DNA from: Bacteroidales bacterium
GTDB lineage: Bacteria > Bacteroidota > Bacteroidia > Bacteroidales > Porphyromonadaceae
Reading direction: 5' to 3'
Assembly (NCBI GenBank): GCA_004555765.1
Contig: SFHG01000018.1
Coordinates: forward strand, 1-28,200
Length of the DNA stretch: 28,200 nucleotides
How positions within the stretch are numbered: position 1 is the first letter of the stretch; each line of letters begins with the position of its first letter. Under the pieces are notes generated by a model that was given only the letters and a program-made list of their open reading frames with translations, ran no database searches and was not told where the DNA came from. Positions 8,313 to 16,655 of the stretch are shown piece by piece. The position numbers were made by a program, and so were the translations under genes.

Positions 8313-8444
8313 CCAATAGTTCGGGGAGAGGTCGAAGGATCGCCCGTGACACCTCCTGGGCATCTTCCCGTACTATCGGGCATCTCCCGAATGCCGATAG
8401 TAACGCAGTAGACGGGGTATATTATGCAAAGGTCTCGGAGTAGC

Positions 8445-9638
8445 CTAACCGTTTGAGGTGGGTTTGGGCGTATAGAGAAACATTCGCAACCAGAGGAGTA
8501 GTCCGGTGTAGGCACCGAGTCCTATGTCGAAGAGGAGTACTTTTGAGACAGAGGGAGGACAGAGAAAGTCCATGGGAAGGATGCCGAAGACGACAAAGAG
8601 GAGAGCCGTGCAAAGATGGTCGAACCGGGTGCGTTCGCTCTTCGTGAAGTAGAAGAGGAGCCAGCCGAGCATACCGATGATGTAGGTGTTGGCCTCGGTG
8701 GCGTTGCCCCAGACGAGCATCCCCACCATCATGGTCCCCAGTAGCCCGGCACGGAATTGGTAGTCGTTGCGAAGACGTCCCGCGAGGAGGAGAGCTCCGG
8801 ATTTGAGGACGGGAAGGAGGATGCCACCCAGCAATATGGGGATGGTGTAGGGTAGAAAGCCGTGAAACCCGAGACGGTAGAGGTGCGAGGTGATGCCGTG
8901 GTATCTTGAGGGCTCTTTGCCGTCCAACCATCTGACCCAGTCCAAGGTGAAGTCGGCTAATCCTTCAAACCCGGTGAAGAGTGCCGGTAGGAGCAGACCC
9001 GCCAATACCATAACAATGCCGGCGAGGATTCGCCAAGGTTTTCTCCAAAAGTCGGGGTAGAAAAGGAAGAGCAAGGCGACCATCCCCGGGTAGACTTTCG
9101 TCAGGCCACCGACCACGACGATCAGCATAGCCCATATATACCTTTTCTCCTCTAAGAGGAGCAGTATAAGTAGGCAGAAGGCCGCATTGAGGGGGTTGTA
9201 TTGCGTCGCCTGCAGCGAGCTGATGAGGACGACGATGGTGTAGAAGAAGACAAAGGCAAACCTCTTGTCTCCCCCTTCCGGTGCGGGATCTCGGAAAGCT
9301 TTTGTCCTTGCCATCGCATAAAAAAGAACGCAGAAACTCAAGAGTGTCCAGATTATCGCTCCGAGCCAAACGGGCAGGATGGCAAAGGGGAGAAAGAGGA
9401 AACTGAAGAGCGGCGGATACTGATATCGATCCAATTCTCGCCCACTCTCCGAGATATGATCCCAGGAGATGTAGGGGTTCTGACCGCTCCAAGAGTCCAA
9501 GACCCCGTAGCGGAATATCTCGAAATTGAATGTTCGTCGTGAGATGATGACTGCAGAGACAAAGATTAGTGTCGCAATGAATCCGACCCAAAAGAGTGTC
9601 TTAGGACGGGCAAGCGCGGCAAGAATACGTTGGGACAT
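8445..9638 (-). CDS. GT87-like polytopic membrane glycosyltransferase (DUF2029 type)
   Basis: The product is 397 residues when started at 9638 (MSQRILAALARPK); an in-frame ATG at 9707 would add 23 residues. About ten hydrophobic segments are visible, beginning with LFWVGFIATLIFVSAVII. The first periplasmic loop has the acidic or aromatic pattern YGVLDSWSGQNPYISWDHI and then RYQYPPLFSFLFLPFAILPVWLG. This layout is typical of GT-C mannosyltransferase-like enzymes that use polyprenyl-phosphate sugars. The loop motif GLTKVYPGMVALLFLFYPDFWRKPWR also fits GT87. The sugar and acceptor cannot be read from the sequence. The gene is transcribed toward the OstA-like gene, so a role in surface glycan assembly is plausible but inferred. 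Confidence 0.75.
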   Translation of the reverse strand: MSQRILAALARPKTLFWVGFIATLIFVSAVIISRRTFNFEIFRYGVLDSWSGQNPYISWDHISESGRELDRYQYPPLFSFLFLPFAILPVWLGAIIWTLLSFCVLFYAMARTKAFRDPAPEGGDKRFAFVFFYTIVVLISSLQATQYNPLNAAFCLLILLLLEEKRYIWAMLIVVVGGLTKVYPGMVALLFLFYPDFWRKPWRILAGIVMVLAGLLLPALFTGFEGLADFTLDWVRWLDGKEPSRYHGITSHLYRLGFHGFLPYTIPILLGGILLPVLKSGALLLAGRLRNDYQFRAGLLGTMMVGMLVWGNATEANTYIIGMLGWLLFYFTKSERTRFDHLCTALLFVVFGILPMDFLCPPSVSKVLLFDIGLGAYTGLLLWLRMFLYTPKPTSNG

Positions 9639-9717
9639 AAGAGTTCGGAGATTGGAGAAGGTTAGAGCGAGAGGGAGGAGCGTAGCGACGACCGGAGTTT
9701 TTGGCATAGGTGAACCA

Positions 9718-9951
9718 TTAGGGGTGCCTTGACAGTCCGACCTGCTCTCTGAATAGCTTTCGGTATTCGGGTTCGGTCACGTAACGCGGGTGCGCTCCCG
9801 GCACCCCAAGTCTCAGTGCCTTGCCCTTTTGGATTTTATACACCCCCCTCTCGTCTCTGTGCCAAAACTTTTGCGTTGCACAAGACTTATGATACGACCT
9901 TCTTGATTTCCCGGTATATCGGTCGGCAGCGGAAGTGGGGGTAAAATTCAA
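9718..9951 (-). CDS. Small ORF of unknown function, possibly a gene remnant
   Basis: This is a 77-residue basic ORF ending 10 bp before an in-frame ATG of the glycosyltransferase frame. Its second half (HRDERGVYKIQKGKALRLGVPGAHPRYVTEPEYRKLFREQ) looks more protein-like than a random frame, but I recognise no family, signal or membrane segment. It may be a real small protein, the tail of a decayed gene, or chance. It sits between the glycosyltransferase and the MACPF gene, at the edge of an AT-richer patch. Confidence 0.3.
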   Translation of the reverse strand: MNFTPTSAADRYTGKSRRSYHKSCATQKFWHRDERGVYKIQKGKALRLGVPGAHPRYVTEPEYRKLFREQVGLSRHP

Positions 9952-10032
9952 AATGGAAAATATGGATTAGTGTACTTTGACTTCCCGAGACGCAACAATA
10001 TAATCCGAAGAGAATCTTCTTTTTGTTTGTTC

Positions 10033-11448
10033 CTATTTTTTGAACATAATGTTGTCCCAAGCATAAAGATCACTGCCGTCCCCCTTTTGCGGCACGATCG
10101 GATTAAGGACGAAATAACATTCCTCAGTAGGTTGGTTCGCTTTAAGAAGAGTCAGATTTTTCGTTAGGTAGCTTCCTGTCCGGTGCCTTAACGTGGCTCT
10201 GCCGTCCGGGAGAATCTGAACCGACCACACACTCGAAGTGGATGATCCTTGCCCCAAGGTACTCGGGCTGAAATACATCATCTTATTCCCGTAATAGATA
10301 TTGACATCTACAGAACTGAATGAAGTGTTGGTGAAATAAATAAACCCGTTGGATAGTTTTATGGGTTCGAAAGTGTCAGGGTCACAAATGACATACTGAA
10401 TCTTTTCTCCGGGGTTTGTCGCATGGAGAATCCCGCAAGCATACTTCAGTTTCAGATAAGGGTCGGGAATAAGGTCAGGGATGGAGATTAACCCGTCAGA
10501 AGTCGAGAGTGAGATAAACGGGTCATCGCCCGGTCTTTTCTTCGCATACCATTCCTTGGGATCTACACCTTTCGTTACTCCAAACTCGAACTTTTCCGGT
10601 GACCAAACGAGGTTTTCGGGGAAATAATCACTTCCGCCTTGTGAGTAACGGACGGACAGCGCATCCCTGTTTTCTTTGGCTTTGTGTGCTATCTCTGAGT
10701 CAAGTTCAGCTCCAAGTAAAGAACAGGCAATCTCTGTGCTTTCATTCGATGAAAAGACAGAAGCATTTGCGTAAAAGACCAGATTGGTAAATGCTCCGAG
10801 GTCATACGAGGTGACTAAGTGAGTTCCGTATTCCTGTACAAGGTCCTCGGCAGGTAATGCGGTTAAGTCGTAGTAAAATAATTCACTGATGTAGTATGAG
10901 TAAACTTTAGGTAGTCCTTTGAGTGCAACCTTATGGTTTATATCGTAACAAAATGATCTTCGAATGTGAGATTTTACATTGTATTCTGTCGTCTTATTGT
11001 AGTCTATGTCGAAGGAGACTTTTTGGAACATACCGTCACTCCCGATATTGACGTCCTCAAAATTGTACGAGTCTTGGTTTTCCCCCATATCCGGATAATG
11101 AGGACGGGTAGTCTCGGTAGAAACAATAATCTTGGGGCGTGGCATCTTTGTTGGGTCTACGCTCGTATTCCAAGGATTCCAAGGCATTCGGTTGTTAATC
11201 CTTTCCATATCCAAGACGGACACACGGGACATCCCGTCTTGGTCGTCACGATGGTGGGCCACAAGATTAAATCCATAGCCCAAAAACCTTTCCGGAGATA
11301 ATCCGGATTCCTCCGAGTGGATATTGGCAGAGACCGGCAGTCCCGTGGTTTCCACAGGATTCTTTACTCCATCGTTTGGGTTATGTGTACAGGAAGCAAG
11401 CATAAGCGCTCCTGCAAGCAAAACCGGAGATGGTGCTGTTTTTTTCAT
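10033..11448 (-). CDS. MACPF-domain lipoprotein, candidate Bacteroidales antimicrobial pore-former
   Basis: The product is 471 residues. The N-terminus is a lipoprotein signal with lipobox LASC and cysteine at residue 20. A segment at residues 52-62 (PERFLGYGFNL) resembles the 'GxGYD' entry of Bacteroidales MACPF proteins. The MACPF signature appears as EYGTHLVTSYDLGAF at residues 206-220, with YGTH intact and only one glycine of the usual pair. A separate C-terminal domain (about 335-471) is rich in beta strands and aromatics. MACPF proteins oligomerise into membrane pores, and known Bacteroidales members (BSAP type) kill related strains. Toxicity here is inference. The gene is AT-richer than its neighbours and stands alone, which suggests horizontal acquisition. 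No immunity or altered-receptor gene is recognisable beside it. Confidence 0.8.
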   Translation of the reverse strand: MKKTAPSPVLLAGALMLASCTHNPNDGVKNPVETTGLPVSANIHSEESGLSPERFLGYGFNLVAHHRDDQDGMSRVSVLDMERINNRMPWNPWNTSVDPTKMPRPKIIVSTETTRPHYPDMGENQDSYNFEDVNIGSDGMFQKVSFDIDYNKTTEYNVKSHIRRSFCYDINHKVALKGLPKVYSYYISELFYYDLTALPAEDLVQEYGTHLVTSYDLGAFTNLVFYANASVFSSNESTEIACSLLGAELDSEIAHKAKENRDALSVRYSQGGSDYFPENLVWSPEKFEFGVTKGVDPKEWYAKKRPGDDPFISLSTSDGLISIPDLIPDPYLKLKYACGILHATNPGEKIQYVICDPDTFEPIKLSNGFIYFTNTSFSSVDVNIYYGNKMMYFSPSTLGQGSSTSSVWSVQILPDGRATLRHRTGSYLTKNLTLLKANQPTEECYFVLNPIVPQKGDGSDLYAWDNIMFKK

Positions 11449-11526
11449 ACGGGAATAGAGGATTAAAAAGTTTTAGTTATTGTTTGAGACACTATCCTCA
11501 TTGTAAGACCTGTGTTTCTTGCTCTG

Positions 11527-11534
11527 CAATTATA
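11527..11534 (-). promoter_or_regulatory. Weak candidate -7 element for the MACPF gene
   Basis: The minus strand reads TATAATTG, one mismatch from TAnnTTTG, 79 bp upstream of the MACPF start. A TTGA lies 17 bp further upstream. The surrounding 499-bp gap (11449-11947) also contains the 59-bp tandem repeat and array copy 2, and no gene I can support. Confidence 0.3.
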
Positions 11535-11621
11535 ACATTAATTTTCGACATTCAATGGGAAATGAGTCCACCCACCAAGGCTGGCGCATTAGAAAGAGTG
11601 CCAACGAAAAATACCCGAATA

Positions 11622-11739
11622 ACGCCCCGTTAGGGACGGGTGGCGCGAAGTGTCAAATCTTGGCAGCCCGTGTTAAGACGACGCCCCGATAGGGGTAGGT
11701 GGCACGGAGTGCCAAATCTTGGTAGACCACGTCAGAGAG
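11622..11739. repeat. Two-unit 59-bp tandem repeat with conserved hairpins
   Basis: Unit 1 is 11622-11680 and unit 2 is 11681-11739. Both begin ACGCCCCG and contain CAAATCTTGG at the same offset. Each unit can fold two hairpins: CCCC-GATA-GGGG (CCCCGTTAGGG in unit 1), and TGGCAC-GGA-GTGCCA, which becomes TGGCGC-GAA-GTGTCA in unit 1. Both changed stem positions keep pairing through G-U. A degenerate third copy may lie at 11792-11838 (CTCCGTAGGTGCC). The strand of any transcript is unknown. Confidence 0.65.
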
Positions 11740-11857
11740 GCCATAGGTCTCGCAGCCGTGGGAGAAAAGGGGACGATTCATTTCCTCGGCTCCGTAGGTG
11801 CCGAATGATGTGCCGAAGCTATTCAGTCCCTAAAACGGAGCTGTAAAGGATATTAAA

Positions 11858-11940
11858 ATTTGGTACAGGTCGGGACAAAATTTTTGCCCCGTACCTCGAG
11901 CGTGAGAGGTACGGAGCAAAAAGATATTTTAGGTACGTGC
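11858..11940 (-). repeat. 23-bp-period array, copy 2, with a long hairpin after surA
   Basis: The minus strand carries the family cores CACGTACC, CTCCGTACCTC and GACCTGTACC at roughly 23-bp multiples. Within it, 11889-11897 pairs perfectly with 11906-11914 (CCGTACCTC/GAGGTACGG). The stem extends through one mismatch to 11881-11922. It begins 8 bp after the surA stop, so it could act as a terminator or 3'-end stabiliser for that operon, although no clean T-run follows. Confidence 0.65.
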
Positions 11941-11947
11941 AAAAAAA

Positions 11948-13366
11948 TCACTTGCGCTCTACCCAGCCGGGGTAGCGGAACGCGCAGTCGCGATACCCGG
12001 GGCTGATGTTGACGAATGTGGTCTTTTGCTTCTCTTTGATCCACTCCTCGATCATATCGCCCCGTTTCTTATTTTCCACAAGTCCCTTGATCACTTGGTA
12101 GTCTTCGATGACGTTGGCACGGTGGCCGGGATGTCGGGCTTGGAGACGGGCGATGGCGACGACTTGATTGTTGTTTTTGTCGTACATCCGGAATGGTTTC
12201 GTCATGGCACCCGTTTCGAGACCGGAGACCATGGCGGAGACTTCCTGAGGGAGGTCGGAGAGCTCGAAGCGTGCGGTACCGTAGTTTTGGGACTGCTGGT
12301 TGCCGTTCACCATCTGACCGTTGGAGAGACGGGTGTCTTCGTCGAAGGAGTAGTACATTGCTGCCGCTCCAAAGGTGAGGCTGTCCTTAGTGATGACGCG
12401 GGCGATGGAGTCTAAGCGCGCGGTGGCTTTGTCGATCTCGGAGACCTCGATCTCGGGACGGAGCATAATGTGACGTACATTGATGAGGTCACCCCTTTTG
12501 GCGATGAGCTGGATGATGTGGTAGCCCTTCTTGGTCTGGACGATGCGCGATACCTTGGAGGGATCGCGTAGAGAAAAGGCGACGTTGGCGAACTCGGGCT
12601 CGAGCTCGGCGCGACCGAGGAATCCGAGCTCACCGCCCTTGACCGCCGTCTCGTTATCCTGGGAGTAGAGGCGTGCGAGGGTGGCAAAGTCGTACTGACC
12701 GCTATTGATCTGCTTGGTGAAGTCGATGAGGCGTGCCTTTACTTTGTCTACCTCAGAGACGGAGACTTTGGGCTTCACGGTGATGAGCTGCACTTCTACG
12801 GTTTCGGGCATAAAAGGTAGGGAGTCTTTATTGACTTCGTCGTAGAAACGGGTCACTTCGCTCGGGGCGACATTCACTTCCCCGACGAGCTTCTGCTGCA
12901 TCTGCATCACCGTAATCTCTTCGGCGACGATCTTGCGGCGTTCTTCCCTGATTTTGGCATAGGGCTGACCGAGGTATTCCTCCACTTTTTCACGACCTCC
13001 GAGCTCGTTGGTGACCTGCTGGAGCCAGCGGTTGACTTCCTGGCTGATGAGTCGCTCTTCGGGAACCACGGAGTCGATGGCGGCTTGGTTGAGGAAGAGT
13101 TTCTGCACCGCCATCTGCTCAGGGATCATACAGCGTGCGTCTCCTTGGAACTTCTGTCCCATACTCTCGTAGTACAGCCTCTGACGCTCGATGTCGGAGC
13201 GGAGAATGGGTTCGTCCCCTACGATCCAAGCCACTTCGTCAATCACGTTGGCTTTGCTTACGGGTTTGGAGGGAAGGGGAGCAGTCTCTTTCTTTTGGGC
13301 AAAAGCGCCGGTGCTTCCGAAGAGTAAAAGGAGCAGCGCAGCGGCTGAGCATATTGTTTTTTTCAT
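11948..13366 (-). CDS. surA: Periplasmic peptidyl-prolyl isomerase/chaperone, SurA-like
   Basis: The product is 472 residues. The start at 13366 is chosen because it opens a classic signal peptide (MKKTICSAAALLLLLFGSTGAFA, cleavage near residue 23); the frame continues upstream but overlaps glnS. A SurA-type N-terminal segment follows, with VIDEVAWIVGDEPILRSDIERQRLYYESMG. Two parvulin (PpiC) domains come next. The first contains FATLARLYSQDNETAVKGGELGFLGRAELEPEFANVAFSL and KGYHIIQLI. The second is more divergent, with FGAAAMYYSFDEDTRLSNGQMV. SurA helps fold outer-membrane proteins. The gene starts 19 bp after glnS, in an apparent mlaE-mlaF-glnS-surA operon. Confidence 0.88.
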   Translation of the reverse strand: MKKTICSAAALLLLLFGSTGAFAQKKETAPLPSKPVSKANVIDEVAWIVGDEPILRSDIERQRLYYESMGQKFQGDARCMIPEQMAVQKLFLNQAAIDSVVPEERLISQEVNRWLQQVTNELGGREKVEEYLGQPYAKIREERRKIVAEEITVMQMQQKLVGEVNVAPSEVTRFYDEVNKDSLPFMPETVEVQLITVKPKVSVSEVDKVKARLIDFTKQINSGQYDFATLARLYSQDNETAVKGGELGFLGRAELEPEFANVAFSLRDPSKVSRIVQTKKGYHIIQLIAKRGDLINVRHIMLRPEIEVSEIDKATARLDSIARVITKDSLTFGAAAMYYSFDEDTRLSNGQMVNGNQQSQNYGTARFELSDLPQEVSAMVSGLETGAMTKPFRMYDKNNNQVVAIARLQARHPGHRANVIEDYQVIKGLVENKKRGDMIEEWIKEKQKTTFVNISPGYRDCAFRYPGWVERK

Positions 13367-13385
13367 ATCTTCCGGGGGTAAAGGG

Positions 13386-15092
13386 TCAGGCTTTCTTTTG
13401 CTCTTTCTTCCAACTGTCCTTGAGGGAGACGGTGCGGTTAAAGACGAGCTTTTCCTTGGTGCTGTCCTTATCGGCGACGAAATAGCCGTTACGGACGAAC
13501 TGGTACCGGTCACCGGGACGCGCTTCGGAGATGAACTCCTCGGCGTACGAAGTGGGAAGGATGATTTCACTCTCCGGGTTGAGAAGCTCCGAGAGATCGT
13601 CGTACTTCTCTTCCGCGGGATTCTCGGACGTGAAAAGTCGGTCATACAGACGCACTTCCACCGGAACCGCAGTCTCGGCACTCACCCAATGAATGGTTCC
13701 TTTGACCTTCTTGGAGGCTCCGGGCATACCCGAGAGCGTGTCGGGCTGGTAGTCGGCGTAGACGGTGGTGACGTTGCCTGAAGCGTCTTTTTCGCAGCCT
13801 GTGCAGGTGATGATGTAGGCACTCTTGAGGCGTACTTCGCCTCCAGGAGTGAGACGGAAAAATTTCTTCGGAGCGTCTTCCATAAAGTCTTCGCGCTCGA
13901 TCCAAAGCTCCTTCGAGAAGGTGATCTCGTGAGAACCGCTCTCGGGATCCTCGGGATTATTGACCATGGACATCTTTTCGACCTGCCCCTCGGGATAATT
14001 GTTTATGATGAGCTTGACGGGGTTCAGTACGACAGAGACACGTGTCGCCTTCTTATTGAGATCCTCGCGTACGCTGTGCTCAAGGAGCGACATATCTACG
14101 GTGCCGTCGTACTTTGTGTATCCTATGGCATCGATAAAGTTCTTGATGCTCTCCGGAGTGTAACCCCGTCTGCGGAGACCGACGAGGGTCGGCATACGCG
14201 GGTCGTCCCATCCGTGCACCAGACCGCGCTGAACCAGTTCGAGAAGCTTGCGTTTGCTCATCATGGTGTAGGTGAGGTTCAGACGGTTGAACTCATATTG
14301 GTGCGGGCGATACGCTCCGTCCTTTAGGAGCTCGACGAAGTAGTCGTACAGGGGTCGGTGCACGACGAACTCGAGTGTGCAGAGCGAATGGGTCACCCTT
14401 TCAAAGTAATCCGACTGTCCGTGGGCGAAGTCGTACATCGGGTAAACGTGCCACTTCGTACCGGTCCGGTGATGCGGGTGGTGGATGATACGGTAAATGA
14501 TCGGATCACGGAAATGCATATTGGGGTGAGACATATCGATCTTCGCCCTTAGGGTCATCGCGCCTTCGGGGAACTCGCCTTCGTTCATGCGGCGGAAGAG
14601 ATCGAGACTCTCCCCGATGGGGCGGTTGCGGTAGGGGCTCTCAGTACCGGGAGAGGTAAGAGTACCTTTTTGGGCGGCAATTTGTTCGCTTGTCTGCTCG
14701 TCGACGTATGCTTTCCCCTCTTTGATGAGACGGACGGCGAAGTCGTAGAGGTCTTGGAAGTAGTCCGAAGCGTGGAAGACGTTCGCCCACTCGAATCCCA
14801 GCCACTTGATGTCGTTCTTGATGGCATCGGTGTACTCGACATCTTCTTTGACGGGATTGGTGTCGTCGAGGCGGAGGTTACAGATGCCTCCGTACTTTTG
14901 AGCGATGCCGAAGTCCAAGCAAATGGCTTTGGCGTGACCGATGTGGAGGTAGCCGTTGGGTTCGGGAGGGAAGCGCGTCTGTATGCGACCGTCGTTGAGA
15001 CCGTTACGGAGGTCTTCTTCCACGATCTGTTCGATAAAGTTCAGTGACTTCTCTGGTGTGGCATTAGCCGGTATTTCGTTTGTTTCGCTCAT
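13386..15092 (-). CDS. glnS: Glutaminyl-tRNA synthetase
   Basis: The product is 568 residues, normal for bacterial GlnRS. The class I signature is FPPEPNGYLHIGHAKA, with HIGH at residues 50-53. The second signature is present as MMSKR (LTYTMMSKRKLLELV). GlnRS-specific blocks include DTNPVKEDVEYTDAI, GWDDPRMPTLVGLRRRGYTPESI and the two-barrel anticodon-binding C-terminus with TIHWVSAETAVPVEVRLYDRLF. It attaches glutamine to tRNA-Gln in the cytoplasm. It starts 16 bp after mlaF. A GlnS-type enzyme means glutamine is charged directly, not by the GatCAB route. Confidence 0.97.
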   Translation of the reverse strand: MSETNEIPANATPEKSLNFIEQIVEEDLRNGLNDGRIQTRFPPEPNGYLHIGHAKAICLDFGIAQKYGGICNLRLDDTNPVKEDVEYTDAIKNDIKWLGFEWANVFHASDYFQDLYDFAVRLIKEGKAYVDEQTSEQIAAQKGTLTSPGTESPYRNRPIGESLDLFRRMNEGEFPEGAMTLRAKIDMSHPNMHFRDPIIYRIIHHPHHRTGTKWHVYPMYDFAHGQSDYFERVTHSLCTLEFVVHRPLYDYFVELLKDGAYRPHQYEFNRLNLTYTMMSKRKLLELVQRGLVHGWDDPRMPTLVGLRRRGYTPESIKNFIDAIGYTKYDGTVDMSLLEHSVREDLNKKATRVSVVLNPVKLIINNYPEGQVEKMSMVNNPEDPESGSHEITFSKELWIEREDFMEDAPKKFFRLTPGGEVRLKSAYIITCTGCEKDASGNVTTVYADYQPDTLSGMPGASKKVKGTIHWVSAETAVPVEVRLYDRLFTSENPAEEKYDDLSELLNPESEIILPTSYAEEFISEARPGDRYQFVRNGYFVADKDSTKEKLVFNRTVSLKDSWKKEQKKA

Positions 15093-15108
15093 AGGGCGGT
15101 ATCTTTTG

Positions 15109-15837
15109 TTAGAGTCTGCTGATGAAGACGAAATTCTTGAGCAGCTCGTTGTCCGTGTTTTCGATTTCTTTTCCTTTCCCTTCCCAGTTCTTCTCTCCGT
15201 TGTGGATGAAGATGACTTTGTCCCCGATATTGTTGACGGAGTTCATATCGTGCGTATTGACGATGGTAACGATGCCGTTTTCGCGGGTAATTTCGAGTAG
15301 AAGGATATCGATCACCTTACTCGTCTCCGGATCCAGACCGCTTGTGGGCTCGTCACAAAAGAGGTACTTCGGTCCCAGTGCTATGGCCCGTGCGATGGCT
15401 CCGCGCTTCTTCATCCCGCCGCTGATTTCGTTGGGGTACTTGTAGCGGGCATCCCAGAGCTGCACCTTGGAGAGACACTCTTTGACGCGCTGATTGCGGT
15501 CTCTCTTCTTGAGTGCGCTGAACATATCCAGCGGAAACATCACGTTCTCAAAGAGCGTCATATTGTCGAAGAGAGCGGCGTTTTGGAAAAGCATCCCCAT
15601 CTCCACTCTCAGCTTCGTGATGCTTTTCTGCCCCATCTCCACGAGATTTTGTCCGGAGTACAGAACCTCGCCGCTGTCCGGTGTCTCAAGGCCGACAAGG
15701 CACTTCATCAAGACGGTCTTCCCCGCTCCGCTTTTGCCGATGATGAGCGAACACTCTCCGGGGTTAAAGACGGCATCGATCCCCTTTAGGATCTCCTTGC
15801 CTTCAAAAGATTTCCTTAGCGCTTTAACCTCGATCAT
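15109..15837 (-). CDS. mlaF: ABC transporter ATPase, MlaF type (lipid transport)
   Basis: The product is 242 residues. MlaF hydrolyses ATP to drive phospholipid movement between inner and outer membranes with MlaE and an MCE protein. Walker A is GKSGAGKT at residues 34-41, the signature is ISGGMKKRGAIARAIALGPKY, and Walker B is YLFCDEPTSGLDPET. The signature form with MKKR is characteristic of the MlaF/Ttg2A branch. Its ATG overlaps the mlaE stop by 4 bp, indicating translational coupling. No MCE-domain substrate-binding gene (MlaD) is in this window. Confidence 0.92.
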   Translation of the reverse strand: MIEVKALRKSFEGKEILKGIDAVFNPGECSLIIGKSGAGKTVLMKCLVGLETPDSGEVLYSGQNLVEMGQKSITKLRVEMGMLFQNAALFDNMTLFENVMFPLDMFSALKKRDRNQRVKECLSKVQLWDARYKYPNEISGGMKKRGAIARAIALGPKYLFCDEPTSGLDPETSKVIDILLLEITRENGIVTIVNTHDMNSVNNIGDKVIFIHNGEKNWEGKGKEIENTDNELLKNFVFISRL

Positions 15838-16580
15838 ACCAGGAGCATTTGCGTCAGGACGAGGTCACTGACAAGGATTCCCACCGTGCTGTACACCACT
15901 CCGTTTGTGGAGGCTCTGCCGACTTCGAGTGCACCACCGTTCACCGTGTAGCCGCAATAGGCACTCACGCTTGCGATGATAAAGACATAGACTTCGCCTT
16001 TGATCATCGAGTAGAGGATGCGGGACTCGTCGAAGAGAAACTGCACCCCCGTCACAAACTCCTTCAGCGGTACTGCCGGCGTGAAGACGGCAGCCAAGTA
16101 CCCGCCCATTATGCCGATAAACATACTGAAGACTTCCAGTACAGGCAAAAAGAGCATCATACCTGCCACTTTGGGTAAAATGATGTAATTGGCGCTATTC
16201 ACACCCATTATCTCCAGGGCGTCGATCTGCTCGGTGACCCGCATCGTCCCGATCTCGGACGCAATGGCGCTGCCGCACTTCCCCGCAAGAATCATACACA
16301 TAATTGTGCTTGAAAATTCCAGCAGGATGATCTCCCTTGCGGAATATCCGAGGATGAACTTCGGGACAAGCGGACTCGACGCGTTGATGCCGAGCTGGAT
16401 GGTGATGACGGCTCCGATGAAGAATGAGACCAGCATCACGATCCACATTGACCCCACTCCTTGGGCATACACTTCCCGGCTCAGGTCTCGCCAGAAGATA
16501 CGCCAGCGGCGCGGCAGCCGGAACGTCTGCCACATCAGGATCACATAGTCGCCAATCGTCTCAAAGATTCGACCCATCAA
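15834..16580 (-). CDS. mlaE: MlaE-family ABC transporter permease
   Basis: The product is 248 residues with five to six membrane segments. The family permease forms the inner-membrane core of MCE lipid transporters. Diagnostic blocks are FFIGAVITIQLGINA, GKCGSAIASEIGTMRVTEQIDALEIMGVNSANYIILPKV and the C-terminal SVSAYCGYTVNGGALEVGRASTNGVVYS. An N-terminal amphipathic interface helix (MWQTFRLPRRWRIFWRDL) is typical. It is the first gene of the cluster that continues into mlaF, glnS and surA. A TATATTTG -7 box lies 47 bp upstream. Confidence 0.93.
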   Translation of the reverse strand: MMGRIFETIGDYVILMWQTFRLPRRWRIFWRDLSREVYAQGVGSMWIVMLVSFFIGAVITIQLGINASSPLVPKFILGYSAREIILLEFSSTIMCMILAGKCGSAIASEIGTMRVTEQIDALEIMGVNSANYIILPKVAGMMLFLPVLEVFSMFIGIMGGYLAAVFTPAVPLKEFVTGVQFLFDESRILYSMIKGEVYVFIIASVSAYCGYTVNGGALEVGRASTNGVVYSTVGILVSDLVLTQMLLV

Positions 16581-16627
16581 ATTTTTTCTCTTTGTCTCTT
16601 CTCAGTGTTCCCGCCCATACTACCCCG

Positions 16628-16635
16628 CAAATATA
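16628..16635 (-). promoter_or_regulatory. Candidate -7 element for the mlaE-mlaF-glnS-surA cluster
   Basis: The minus strand reads TATATTTG, matching TAnnTTTG, 47 bp upstream of mlaE. It lies immediately beside array copy 3, on the side nearer mlaE. No convincing -33 element is visible. Confidence 0.45.
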
Positions 16636-16655
16636 CATAAAAAGCAGACGCACCG

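Noticed and set aside
8372..8401. Terminator for the glycosyltransferase gene
   Set aside because: The inverted repeat is bulged and has no T-run on either strand, so it is only mentioned with the nearby promoter.
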